DNA of 29,462 nucleotides, from contig NZ_LGDD01000351.1 of NCBI RefSeq assembly GCF_001279695.1, positions 1 through 29,462 of the forward strand, written 5' to 3'. Origin of the DNA: Streptomyces sp. WM6378 (GTDB taxonomy: Bacteria; Actinomycetota; Actinomycetes; Streptomycetales; Streptomycetaceae). The translations under genes and the position numbers were made by a program. Shown here one piece after another: positions 6,500 through 14,111 of this stretch (the stretch's first letter is position 1; every line of letters begins with the position of its first letter). The notes below the pieces were generated by a model. It saw only the letters and a list, made by a program, of their open reading frames with translations, did not search any database and was not told the DNA's origin.

Positions 6500-7759
6500 A
6501 TGACCATCCGTTCGACCGGCCAGAACTGGGCCCTGGACATCGCCCTCGCCCAGGGCGGCTTCGACGCGCTGCACCCCGAGGCCATGGGCACGCTGGAGCA
6601 GCTCGGCCACGACCACACCGACTTCGAGAAGGTCTTCGCCCTGGTCAAGAGCGGCGCCATGCTGCCCAAGGCCTGGGCGACCGTGGCGGGCCAGGCCGAG
6701 AAGCGAGCCCTGCACCACGAGCGGGGCGGCTTCACCCGGACCGCCGCGGACCTGTACGTCCGGGCCGCCGTCATGTGGGGCCGCGCCCAGTACTCCGTCT
6801 TCGACGCGGCCGACCCGCGCAAGGCCGCGTTCCGCGAGCACACGAACCACTGCGTCGAGCGCATCGGCGCGCTGCGCGACGGCCGGGTACGCCGCGTAGT
6901 GCTCGACTTCGAGGGCAAGCACATCCACGCACTGCTCCACCTGCCCGGCGGGCCCGTACGCAACGCCCCCGCCGTCATCCTCGGCCCCGGAATGGACATG
7001 ATCAAGGAGGACTACATCTACGCCGCCGAGCGCTACTACACCTCCCGCGGCATGGTCGCCCTGTCCATCGAGGGGCCCGGCCAGGGTGAGTCGCGGGCAG
7101 GAGGCCTGGCCGTCGACCTCGCCAACTACGAGCGAGCGATAGCCAGTTACATCACCTACCTCGCCGGACTGCCCGAGGTCGATCCGCAGCGGATCGGCAT
7201 GTTCGGCATCAGCATGAGCGGCTACTGGGGCTCCCGCGCCGCCGCGACGGACCCGCGCCTGGCCGCACTCGCCGCTTTCGAGGCGGTGACCGGCGACTTC
7301 AAGACGATCTTCGAGCGCGCCCAGCCCACGTTCAAGAACAACTACATGTACATGGCCGACTACACCGACGAGGCGGCCTTCGACCGTGAGCTGGTGGCTC
7401 ACATGCCGTTGGGCGACCTGGTCGGCGAGATCACCTGCCCCGTCCTGTACGGCATCGGCGAGTTCGACGAGCTCACCCCGCTCGAACAGGCCCTGGCCAG
7501 CTACGAGCGCGTCACCGCCCCCAAGGAAATGCGCGTGTACGAGAACGAGTTCCACCCGCTGGGCGGCACCGCCGCCGAAGTCTTCCGCTTCGGTGCCGAG
7601 TGGATCGAACGCGCTCTCAACGGCGAGTTCGCCGAACCGGGCCGCGACGTCCGCCATTACGTGCACCGCGACGGGCACACCACGGACGGCTCGGCTGACC
7701 CCACCTGGTGGCTCGGCACCGTCCCGCCCGCCATCGCCGAAGCGCGCCTCAAGGCCTGA
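6500..7759 (+). CDS. Alpha/beta hydrolase (FrsA/DUF1100-like, DHPON-hydrolase type)
   Basis: A 419-residue protein from ATG 6500, preceded by AGAGG at 9 nt. A helical N-terminal domain of about 135 residues precedes the alpha/beta-hydrolase core, as in FrsA and 2,6-dihydroxypseudooxynicotine hydrolase relatives that cleave C-C or ester bonds. The core shows GPGMDMIKED, the GPGQGES turn, and the nucleophile elbow GISMSGYWGS (probable Ser238; the family's second Gly is Ser here). The acid is in GEFDELTP (Asp323) and the catalytic His in EFHPLGG (His352). It is divergent from the MarR gene and downstream of its operator, so it is probably induced by its own substrate or a related aromatic. The substrate cannot be stated. 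An upstream in-frame ATG at 6365 has no ribosome binding site and overlaps the operator region. Confidence 0.88.
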   Translation: MTIRSTGQNWALDIALAQGGFDALHPEAMGTLEQLGHDHTDFEKVFALVKSGAMLPKAWATVAGQAEKRALHHERGGFTRTAADLYVRAAVMWGRAQYSVFDAADPRKAAFREHTNHCVERIGALRDGRVRRVVLDFEGKHIHALLHLPGGPVRNAPAVILGPGMDMIKEDYIYAAERYYTSRGMVALSIEGPGQGESRAGGLAVDLANYERAIASYITYLAGLPEVDPQRIGMFGISMSGYWGSRAAATDPRLAALAAFEAVTGDFKTIFERAQPTFKNNYMYMADYTDEAAFDRELVAHMPLGDLVGEITCPVLYGIGEFDELTPLEQALASYERVTAPKEMRVYENEFHPLGGTAAEVFRFGAEWIERALNGEFAEPGRDVRHYVHRDGHTTDGSADPTWWLGTVPPAIAEARLKA

Positions 7760-7793
7760 GCGCCGGCGCACCCCCCCTGAGATCGCCTGAATC

Positions 7794-7834
7794 GCCCCGG
7801 AATCGGTGACTCCCGGGTCCGGGGCGGATTCCGG
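7794..7834. terminator. Overlapping hairpins between convergent genes, likely bidirectional terminator
   Basis: GCCCCGGA (7794-7801) pairs perfectly with TCCGGGGC (7818-7825). An alternative stem, CCGGAATC (7797-7804) with GATTCCGG (7827-7834), shares the same left arm. It lies between the hydrolase stop (7759) and the convergent merR stop (7962). Confidence 0.6.
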
Positions 7835-7961
7835 CTGATTCCCCGCATACGTGGGCTCGATGTCATCACGTACATGAGGCTCGAAGTCCCCCTTGCAAGT
7901 GGCCCGATCCGGCAGGGGCCGCCACTCCCCCGCGGCGGCGGCCCCGTCACCCGGTCCCGGC

Positions 7962-8735
7962 TCAGCGCAGCCGAGTTGCGGCGTACACCTCGATGGCGTC
8001 CCACCGGTACGCGGCCAAGCCCGCCGCGATCGACTCGTACGCCGCGCGCCAGTGCTCGTTCTCCACGCAGGAGCGCCCGATCGCGCGATACTCCTCGGCG
8101 GTGGCTGCCCGGATCCGGGCCAACGTCCGGTACTGGGCGTCGATCTCGGCCTGCACCTCATCGGCGTCAGCGGGCCTACCGGCGGCCAGCAGCTCCGCCA
8201 GCCGGACCATCTGCGCCGTGCGCTCGCGCTCGTCGGCCTCGATCTCAGCCTCGCTCAACGCCAAGGTGTGCCGTTCGACGGCCCCGACCAGATCCGGGAA
8301 GTCACGCAGGACCTTCATGCACCGGGCGGGCCCGATACCCTCGAAGAGATTCTCCGGCCGGCTGATACTGATCATGTCTGTGCCGTCCTTCCTGGACTGC
8401 TCCAGTTCGGCGATCGTACGGGCGACGGTGCCGGCCAGGGCGTCCAGCCGGTCACGCTCGGCGAGCAGCCGACAGTGATGGCCCCGCAGGGCCTCCAGCT
8501 CGTCGACCTGCGCGGCCAGGATCCGGCCGATGTCAGGCAGCCCCAGGCCCAGCGCCCGCAGCACAAGGACCTGCTGCAGCCGCAGCAGTTGGCGCTCCTC
8601 GTAGTAGCGGCGACCGTTGGCGCCGTTCCAGGCCGGTGGCAGCAGGCCGATCTCGTCGTAGTGCCGCAGTGTCCGGGCCGTCACACCCGACATCCGGGCG
8701 ACCTCCGCGATCGGCCAGGCCATCTCCGCCCCCAC
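7962..8735 (-). CDS. TipA-like MerR-family regulator with TipAS-type ligand domain
   Basis: 257 residues from GTG 8735; ATG 8723 is an alternative. The MerR winged HTH is WPIAEVARMSGVTARTLRHY followed by DEIGLLPPAWNGANGRRYY, then the long dimerisation helix ending in LEQSRKDG. The C-terminal 130 or so residues (DERERTAQMVRLAELLAAGR, DEVQAEIDAQYRTL, WRAAYESIAAGLAAYRWDAI) match the TipAS helical antibiotic-recognition domain (globin-like fold). Total length is close to TipAL (about 253). TipAL binds thiopeptides and activates its own promoter; a similar small-molecule-sensing, autoinducing role is inferred. A MerR-type promoter with a 19-bp spacer lies immediately upstream (8778-8808), supporting autoregulation. 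The thiopeptide-capturing cysteine was not located with certainty. Confidence 0.9.
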   Translation of the reverse strand: MGAEMAWPIAEVARMSGVTARTLRHYDEIGLLPPAWNGANGRRYYEERQLLRLQQVLVLRALGLGLPDIGRILAAQVDELEALRGHHCRLLAERDRLDALAGTVARTIAELEQSRKDGTDMISISRPENLFEGIGPARCMKVLRDFPDLVGAVERHTLALSEAEIEADERERTAQMVRLAELLAAGRPADADEVQAEIDAQYRTLARIRAATAEEYRAIGRSCVENEHWRAAYESIAAGLAAYRWDAIEVYAATRLR

Positions 8736-8777
8736 ACGGGTTGCTTCGCCGGGCCGGAACCTCCGACCCTGCTCCCG

Positions 8778-8808
8778 ACGGTAGAGGCTTCCGCTGCGGC
8801 AGCTTCAA
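8778..8808 (-). promoter_or_regulatory. MerR-type promoter (19-bp spacer) of the TipA-like gene
   Basis: On the minus strand TTGAAG (8808-8803) and TACCGT (8783-8778) are separated by exactly 19 nt. This is the over-long spacer that MerR activators untwist. Inside the spacer is an imperfect dyad centred on CCGCAGCGG with flanking GCT/AGC arms, a plausible MerR dimer site. The predicted transcript would start about 35 nt before the GTG. Confidence 0.7.
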
Positions 8809-8974
8809 GCCCGATTCTCAGGCTCCCAGGTCGCGCGCTGGTCAGCAGCCCCACGGACAGTGATCACGATCGGCCTGCTTACACAATCCGACGCTGTCGA
8901 AAGGTCGCGGCAGTCCAAGTCGCCAACCGAACAAACGGGTTGCGTGGGCCCAAGGTCGATCGGCCCCGGCGGTG

Positions 8975-9883
8975 TCATCGAGCGGAGCCCCCTGCGGGTG
9001 GCGGAGAACCAAGAGTGTGCCCCTCATCGGCTCGGGCCGTCCGGGCGAGGAGGCGCCCGACCGCTTCCGCCACGATCCCGGGCTGCTCGGCCTGGATGAG
9101 GTGGCCCGAGTCGACCTCCTCGAACCGTCCATTCGGCAGCGTAGCGACCCATTGCCGCTGGTGGACGGTCATGACAGTGCGCTGCTCACCGCGCCCCCTC
9201 TCAGGGCGGGATGGCGCGAGCAGCACCGTCGGGCAGGCGGGGAGGCCGGGCGGCTCGGCGCGGAACCGAGGGATGGCCGCGACCACGGCTCTGAGTTCCT
9301 TCCTGGTCTGCGCGGTCCCTGCGGGGACGAAGTCCTCGGCGAGCATGGTCGCGTAGGTGTCGGCCGGAAACACGCGCCGGACGTTCCCGCTGGCCAGGCG
9401 GGCGAGTGGGCGGAACCGCACCAGTGCCTGCGTCACGGCGAGTGCGCGGTCGACCTTCCTTGCGGTCTGGTCGAACCGGTCGTAGACGGGTGCGCTCTCC
9501 GGCGTGGGGTCGATCAGCAGCAGGCCTCGCAGCCGTGGGCCGAGGTGGTCCGCCGCGCCGCGCGCGACCAGCCCGCCCATGCTGTGCGCGACGAGCACCA
9601 GAGAGGACGACCGCGGAACCACTTCCTCGATCAGCGCGGCGAGGTCGGCGGCCATGTCGTCGATACCCAGCTGGCCCGAGGTCCGGCCACTGCGGCCGAA
9701 CCCGGCACGGTCGTAGGCCACCAGTCGGGCGCGATCGGCCAGCAGTGGCAGCACCGCGTCCCAACTGGTCCGGCCGAGGCCTGCTCCGGCCTCGAAGATC
9801 ACCCAGTCGGTGCCCTGGCCCGACTCCTCGACATGGACGGAGCGCCCGTTCACTGCCACACCCCGCCCGCGTTCCCGCCTCAT
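8975..9883 (-). CDS. Alpha/beta-fold hydrolase
   Basis: 302 residues if started at ATG 9883. An in-frame ATG at 9934 would add 17 residues but overlaps the putative divergent operator, and homologues normally begin near RGVAVNGRSVHVEESG. Features in order: oxyanion region FEAGAGLGRTSWD, the beta-4 turn YDRAGFGRSGR, the nucleophile elbow VAHSMGGLVA (Ser101) and the catalytic His in VDSGHLIQAEQP (His261). This is the common proline-iminopeptidase/esterase-like subgroup. The substrate is unknown. It is divergent from an ArsR-like regulator at 9949, with a shared 65-bp promoter region, so regulation by that protein is likely. Confidence 0.88.
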   Translation of the reverse strand: MRRERGRGVAVNGRSVHVEESGQGTDWVIFEAGAGLGRTSWDAVLPLLADRARLVAYDRAGFGRSGRTSGQLGIDDMAADLAALIEEVVPRSSSLVLVAHSMGGLVARGAADHLGPRLRGLLLIDPTPESAPVYDRFDQTARKVDRALAVTQALVRFRPLARLASGNVRRVFPADTYATMLAEDFVPAGTAQTRKELRAVVAAIPRFRAEPPGLPACPTVLLAPSRPERGRGEQRTVMTVHQRQWVATLPNGRFEEVDSGHLIQAEQPGIVAEAVGRLLARTARADEGHTLGSPPPAGGSAR

Positions 9884-9901
9884 CCGTCCCACACCCCCAC
9901 C

Positions 9902-9928
9902 TATAGTCTCAATTTCGATAACGGTATC
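9902..9928. promoter_or_regulatory. Divergent promoter/operator for the HTH regulator and hydrolase
   Basis: TATAGT (9902-9907) is a good plus-strand -10 for the HTH gene. GATAACGGTATC (9917-9928) is a 12-bp imperfect palindrome (GATA-n4-TATC) placed where a bound repressor would block both directions. The surrounding bases are AT-rich compared with the rest of the window. Confidence 0.5.
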
Positions 9929-9948
9929 ACCCATGAAATAGTAGCGCC

Positions 9949-10485
9949 ATGGACACCGTCGAACTGCTTCTCCACCCGGTACGCCTGCGCGTGGTGCACG
10001 CCCTGTCCGGCGGACGCGAGCTCACCACCGGCGAGCTGTCCGCCCGGTTGCCCGATGTCCCGAAGGTGAGCGTCTACCGACACGTGGCTCTGCTCTCGGA
10101 GGCCGGTTTCCTCGAAGTGGCCAAGGAGCGCCGCGTGCGCAATGTCGTCGAGCGCCACTACCGGCTGCGCCGCGATCGCCCCTCGATCGACGGCGAAGCA
10201 GCCGCGACCATGTCCCTGGACGACCACCGCCGCGGTTTCGCCGCCGCCATGGCCGTCCTCATCGCCGAGTTCAACGCCTACCTCGATCGCGAGGGGGCGA
10301 ACCCGACCGCCGACTCGGCTTCCTACCGCCAGGGAACGCTCTGGCTCAGCCCGGACGAACTCACCGAGCTCGTCGGGGAACTGGTCGCCGTCCTGCAGCC
10401 CCGGCTGGGCAACCAGCCCGGCCCGGGCCGGGTGCCGTACCTGCTCAGCCCCGTTCTCTTCCCGACCGATCCCTCATCTTCCTGA
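9949..10485 (+). CDS. ArsR-like helix-turn-helix transcriptional regulator
   Basis: 178 residues from ATG 9949. The N-terminal winged HTH is MDTVELLLHPVRLRVVHALS, LTTGELSARLPDVPKVSVYR, HVALLSEAGFLEVAKERRV, the HTH_20/ArsR-like layout (L-x-H-P-x-R at the start, S-x-Y-R-H recognition helix). No metal-binding cysteines are present, so metal sensing is unlikely. The C-terminal half (DDHRRGFAAAMAVLIAEFNA...) is helical and probably binds a ligand or dimerises. No Shine-Dalgarno is visible and the leader is short. Divergent from the hydrolase at 8975-9883, which is its likely target. Confidence 0.85.
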   Translation: MDTVELLLHPVRLRVVHALSGGRELTTGELSARLPDVPKVSVYRHVALLSEAGFLEVAKERRVRNVVERHYRLRRDRPSIDGEAAATMSLDDHRRGFAAAMAVLIAEFNAYLDREGANPTADSASYRQGTLWLSPDELTELVGELVAVLQPRLGNQPGPGRVPYLLSPVLFPTDPSSS

Positions 10486-10659
10486 GTGCAGACCATCAGG
10501 CACTGCACCGGGATGCCGTGGCATGCAGGGCGCCGTATGCACGACCGAGCCAGCACGCCGAAGCGGCTGTCGGCTCCACCGGTTGCCGAGCGTGCCGACG
10601 GATGACCGTCGGTAGGGTCGACGAAGCCAGTGGCCCTTCCGTAGACGGGACCCCCCTCC

Positions 10660-11064
10660 ATGCCTTTTGCGCCTCGTGTCATAGCTCGGGTCTTGCTGGT
10701 GATCGCCGTCGTCCTGTTGGCCTGGACGGTAGTTCTGGGGTTCCTGCTGGACGGTCAGACCCAGGTGCACAACTGGTCGGTGTCCTGGGTGGGGATGGAC
10801 CTGTTGCAGGCAACGGGCCTGGTAGCAACGGCCATTCTCTTGGCTCGCCAGGTTCGGACGGTCTCACCGGTGGCCGCCGCCACCGCCGCGTTGCTGGTCC
10901 TGGACGCGTGGTTCGACGTCGCGACGTCCGAAGACGGCGGCGCCCAGTACGTGGCACTGGGCATGGCCTTCTTGGTGGAGTTGCCCGCCGCCCTCTGGCT
11001 GGCCTGGCTGGCCGCCTTCTCCTTGGACTGGGAAGCACCATCAAGCCCGGGCAAGGAACGGTAA
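10660..11064 (+). CDS. Small four-helix membrane protein, unknown function
   Basis: 134 residues from ATG 10660 with four hydrophobic segments: about 8-28 (VIARVLLVIAVVLLAWTVVL), 44-63 (VGMDLLQATGLVATAILL), 70-86 and 96-120. A short charged C-terminus ends SPGKER. The spacing and WVGMDLLQ after the first loop resemble small uncharacterised actinobacterial membrane proteins. I do not recognise a named family. The ribosome binding site is weak. It stands alone between the HTH regulator and a pseudogene fragment. Confidence 0.7.
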   Translation: MPFAPRVIARVLLVIAVVLLAWTVVLGFLLDGQTQVHNWSVSWVGMDLLQATGLVATAILLARQVRTVSPVAAATAALLVLDAWFDVATSEDGGAQYVALGMAFLVELPAALWLAWLAAFSLDWEAPSSPGKER

Positions 11065-11154
11065 ATCTACCGCGCCTGCCCGTACCATCGCGCCTTGGCA
11101 TCAAACTCCGATCGCGACAAGTGGCTGGGTGCGTATCGTGATGTCTCCGGCTTC

Positions 11155-11328
11155 GTGTACCGCCGTCAACGGCCGGAACCGCGCGGTCGCCATCGACCCG
11201 GCCACCGGGACCGTCAAGCAGAGCTGGAACGTGGGCAACGCCCCGCGCGGCATGGTCCTGGTCGGCAACAAGATTGTGGCGTCCAACACCCGTGGTGTCG
11301 ACGCCCGCCCCGACAGCGCAGGCCACAA
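11155..11328 (+). pseudogene. Internally deleted fragment of the beta-propeller/phosphoesterase gene
   Basis: The frame reads AVNGRNRAVAIDPATGTVKQ, SWNVGNAPRGMVLVGNK and then IVASNTRGVDARPDSAGHK. The first part equals residues about 203-239 and the second residues about 401-420 of the 916-aa protein encoded at 23717-26467. They are fused at the shared 12-mer GTCGGCAACAAG (11261-11272). The fused copy lacks 486 bp (162 codons), which keeps the frame. At DNA level only a few differences are seen over about 174 bp: a 2-nt deletion near the left end, a missing triplet and a handful of substitutions. It lies on the opposite strand to the full gene, with no start codon or ribosome binding site of its own. 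Confidence 0.88.
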
Positions 11329-11688
11329 GCCGGAGCAAAACACCGGATCAGGTCGGACCCGTACACCATCCCCATGGACGCAACCCGGTTCGAAGGCGTG
11401 GTTCCGGTACGACGGCGCCGGGGGACCACGATGTTGTGCTGGCGGATTTCGGCCCGTCCTGGATGCCGGTTGAGGATCCGTGACCTACTGCCTGGAGGCT
11501 AGGTGCAAACTGATCGGAGTGATCGCCACTCCCAGATCGAGGGACAGGACGCGGCCGTGAACCACCGCACACCGCCCATGATGCAAACTCAAGTCGGTAA
11601 CTCCCGCAACATATCGGGGTGAATCAGCACCACGGGAGCCGCTACCCCTTGGACAACCGCCCGCGCCTAAAGAGAGACCTGGACTGCT
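11329..11688. other. Intergenic region before the DUF6968-like gene
   Basis: No convincing gene. A small hairpin, GGAGTG...CACTCC (about 11515-11531), is present. AAAGAGAGA just before 11689 serves as the ribosome binding site of the next gene. Confidence 0.4.
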
Positions 11689-12018
11689 ATGACCCTTGCT
11701 CCACCGGACGGCACCCTCGGCCGGACGATCGCATCACGGACCTATGAATTCACCGACACGACCGGTATCCAGCAGCAGGTCACGGTGCACATCGGAGCAC
11801 CGCGCCAGGACCCGGGCGGGGACTGGTACTGCCCCTGTCAAATCCTCGGCCGCCCACAGACGCCGGAGACAGTCACCTCGATGTGGGGCGTCGACTCGCT
11901 CCAGGCCCTCATCCTGGCCCTGTCCCGCATCCGCGGCGAACTCGGCGACGGACGAGCAGCCGAACTGACCTGGTACGGAAACCCAGACCTGGGCCTCGAC
12001 CTCTCCCTGCGTCCCTGA
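11689..12018 (+). CDS. DUF6968-like small protein
   Basis: 109 residues from ATG 11689, with a purine-rich GAGAGA about 12 nt upstream. The layout is an N-terminal beta-rich part (RTYEFTDTTGIQQQVTVHIG), an acidic/aromatic turn with two cysteines (PGGDWYCPCQILG), then MWGVDSLQALILALSRIRGE, an amphipathic helix. A final ELTWYGNPDLGL strand precedes the stop. The V-D-S-L-Q-A-L-x-x-A-L-x-x-I core resembles the DUF6968 family of small streptomycete proteins, whose role is unknown. It stands alone with long spacers on both sides. Confidence 0.65.
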   Translation: MTLAPPDGTLGRTIASRTYEFTDTTGIQQQVTVHIGAPRQDPGGDWYCPCQILGRPQTPETVTSMWGVDSLQALILALSRIRGELGDGRAAELTWYGNPDLGLDLSLRP

Positions 12019-12565
12019 CCAGCCACGGCAGGCCGTTGACATCCAACCAAGTCGACCCAGTTCAGGGCGATGCACACGACCAACTTCAGTCGAAGCACAC
12101 CCGGCTGACCACTGTCATCCAATCGGGCGTTTGATAACGAACCCAATCGTTTCGCCTTCCTTGCCAGCGAACCTAGTCATACGAGGTGACGCGCTGAGGG
12201 TGCTGGGTGGCCGTACCGGTCGGGGTGGATCTTGCAGAGCCGTACGTCGAGCTGTCGTACGTAGATGCTGTACGCGAGCTTCGGCGGCATCCACTGCTCA
12301 ACTGTGCGCCGTCAGGCCGTCTGGGGCGACGGCCTGCGGGACGGCGGGACGGCGTAGACAGCAAGCGGTACGGCGCCGCGCGGCTGTTCCCCCCCCCCCG
12401 TCTTCGGGGGCAGGTGCTGCTTGGAGATGCTGTGCAGGCCATCCGGCCAGCGGTCCCTGGGCAGCTGCTTGAAGCCGGCTCGCGGCCCGGATGACCGCGG
12501 GGGCCACCCGCAGTCCCGCAGGGGTTCGCCGTGCATCGGCTTCCCGGCGGGCGCGGGGTGACCGT
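12019..12565. other. Intergenic region without a recognisable gene
   Basis: About 550 bp. GTACG occurs at 12242, 12257 and 12270, which might be a binding-site cluster. An 11-nt C-run with an adjoining hairpin is at 12389-12410. The rest is probably 3' flank of the minus-strand inhibitor gene; frames here look random. Confidence 0.4.
12389..12410. terminator. C11 tract with 6-bp hairpin, possible terminator of the I36 inhibitor gene
   Basis: Eleven consecutive C (12389-12399) lead into CCCCCG (12395-12400), loop TCTT, CGGGGG (12405-12410). It lies about 155 nt downstream of the minus-strand inhibitor stop. There is no T-tract, so the assignment is tentative. Confidence 0.4.
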
Positions 12566-12925
12566 TCAGGACTGCAGAAGGATCGAGTTGATCGGCGTCA
12601 GGTCCTCGTCGCGGTAGGTCCACGGCGCCATCTTGTCGCCGCAGTTACTGCCGCCGTAGCCCTTACAGGTCTGCACGGTCGCCCCGCCGGTCTGGTTGTT
12701 GAAAATGCGGTGCACGCCGAACTCGTTGGTCAGGTCGTACGCCTGGTAGTTGTAGTAGCGGTGCTCCGGAACGCCGTTGTTCCAGGACGCGTTCGGGTAG
12801 ATGCACACGTACCCGGAGGGGCACCCCTGGTAGTCGTCGGTTGCCTGAGCGTGGGCAACACCAGGTGTCACCAGCGCGGCAGCGGTAATCGCGAGCGCAG
12901 CGGCGGTTCTCCTCATCCAGTACAC
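12566..12925 (-). CDS. Secreted peptidase inhibitor, family I36 (SMPI-like)
   Basis: 119 residues from GTG 12925, chosen because GGAAGGA lies 6 nt upstream; ATG 12916 is a shorter option. A signal peptide (RRTAAALAITAAALVTPGVA, cleavage after AHA) is followed by the I36 core CPSGYVCIYPNASWNNG. Further on come YYNYQAYDLTNEFGVHRIFN, TCKGYGGSNCGD and a C-terminal INSILLQS. Four cysteines in the mature domain could make two disulfides, and the fold is the beta/gamma-crystallin-like one known from the Streptomyces metalloproteinase inhibitor. It sits 50 nt downstream of an AraC regulator on the same strand. It may protect the cell or restrain an extracellular protease. The target is not deducible. 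Confidence 0.85.
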   Translation of the reverse strand: MYWMRRTAAALAITAAALVTPGVAHAQATDDYQGCPSGYVCIYPNASWNNGVPEHRYYNYQAYDLTNEFGVHRIFNNQTGGATVQTCKGYGGSNCGDKMAPWTYRDEDLTPINSILLQS

Positions 12926-12975
12926 GACTGGTCCTTCCGGTTCGCGCGGCCCGGTGCCGCGGAGCACTGCTGACG

Positions 12976-13929
12976 CTAGGGCGAGCCGCAGGGCCGGGTC
13001 TTGAAGGAACGCGCGGTGCCACCGTTCTGTCCGAGAAGCGGCGGGGTGCCCGGCGCAAGTTCCACGGAGCGGGTCAGTGTGCGGATCTCGCGCGGGCTGA
13101 GGCCGGACAGGGCTTTGACCTCCCGGCTCAGGTGTGCGTGATCGGCGTACCCGCAGTCGAGTGCGATGTCCGAAAGAGGCAGTCCCTGTGGGCGGGCGAG
13201 CGTGCGGACCGCGTGGTGGAAGCGCAGGACGCGGGCGGCCCGCTTGGGCGGCAAACCGATCTGTTCGCGGAACACCTCCTCGACGCGCCGCCGACTCAAC
13301 CCGAGGTCGTCGGCAAGGGTGGCGACGGAGACCCGGCCCGCGGTGTAGCGCAGCCGATGCCAGGCGAGTGCGGCAGTGCCGGTGGCGGCCGGGCGGCGGA
13401 CGCCCGTCAGCACCGAGAGCAGCACGGAGTCCAGGTGGGCGAAACGCGCCTCCCACGCCGGTGAACCCGCCAGCCGTTCACTGAGACGGTCGCTGCGCGT
13501 GTGCCCCAGTGCCTGTGCGAGCGGGATCCTGGTGTTGGTGACTTCATGCATGGCCATGCCGAGCAGCGCGAAGGCGCCCGGCGGAGTCAGAACGATTCCG
13601 GCGCCGAAGACCGCCCCGATCGTCTCGGCGTCCACAGGCCGGTCCAGGAGTCCCGTAGTGGGCGAGAGCATGCCACAGCGTGGAGAACGTGTGCCGTCCG
13701 GGCCCACCGTCCGCCGGTCCGCCGACTCGAAGTCGACCATCACCACCACGGCGCCGGAAGGAAGCACCCGTTGGGTGATCGAGCCACCACCCGCCCGCTC
13801 ATAGCCGAAGTACCCGTCGACAAGACCGGTCAGCCGCGCATGCGCGGGCCGCCGCGCCACAACCGGCCCACTCGCCTCCCAGGCTCGCCACACCACCGCA
13901 CCTCCAACTGTCCTCACCAACACCCTCAT
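12976..13929 (-). CDS. AraC-family transcriptional regulator
   Basis: 317 residues from ATG 13929; GGGAG is only 2 nt upstream, so the start is provisional. The N-terminal half resembles the DUF6597 sensor found before AraC domains, with a phrase like QRVLPSGAVVVMVDF (cf. LPDGCVDLV/I). The C-terminal AraC domain has both HTHs: VSVATLADDLGLSRRRVEEV with FREQIGLPPKRAARVLRF, then LPLSDIALDCGYADHAHLSR followed by GLSPREIR. Gene order places it directly upstream of the I36 inhibitor on the same strand with only 50 nt between, so it may control or be co-transcribed with it. The ligand is unknown. Confidence 0.88.
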   Translation of the reverse strand: MRVLVRTVGGAVVWRAWEASGPVVARRPAHARLTGLVDGYFGYERAGGGSITQRVLPSGAVVVMVDFESADRRTVGPDGTRSPRCGMLSPTTGLLDRPVDAETIGAVFGAGIVLTPPGAFALLGMAMHEVTNTRIPLAQALGHTRSDRLSERLAGSPAWEARFAHLDSVLLSVLTGVRRPAATGTAALAWHRLRYTAGRVSVATLADDLGLSRRRVEEVFREQIGLPPKRAARVLRFHHAVRTLARPQGLPLSDIALDCGYADHAHLSREVKALSGLSPREIRTLTRSVELAPGTPPLLGQNGGTARSFKTRPCGSP

Positions 13930-14111
13930 GTCTCCCAACCTGTTCAACACCGCGAACTGCCTCGCCCCAGGACACTCCCGTCCAGCGTGCACGCAGCGGG
14001 CTTCGACAGGCAGAGGATTTCCGGCACGCGGCAGCCCTGGTAGCAGATTCACTGCAAGAGCCCCATGCCACTGTGCCCAACAGGGGTGGGGTCCTTCTCG
14101 CATGTCCGAGG

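Noticed and set aside
6263..8161. 632-codon minus-strand frame
   Set aside because: Antisense to the FrsA-like hydrolase, whose catalytic motifs are clear on the plus strand.
12173..12494. Short overlapping frames on both strands between the DUF6968-like gene and the I36 gene
   Set aside because: Composition looks random, no start signals and no recognisable motif.
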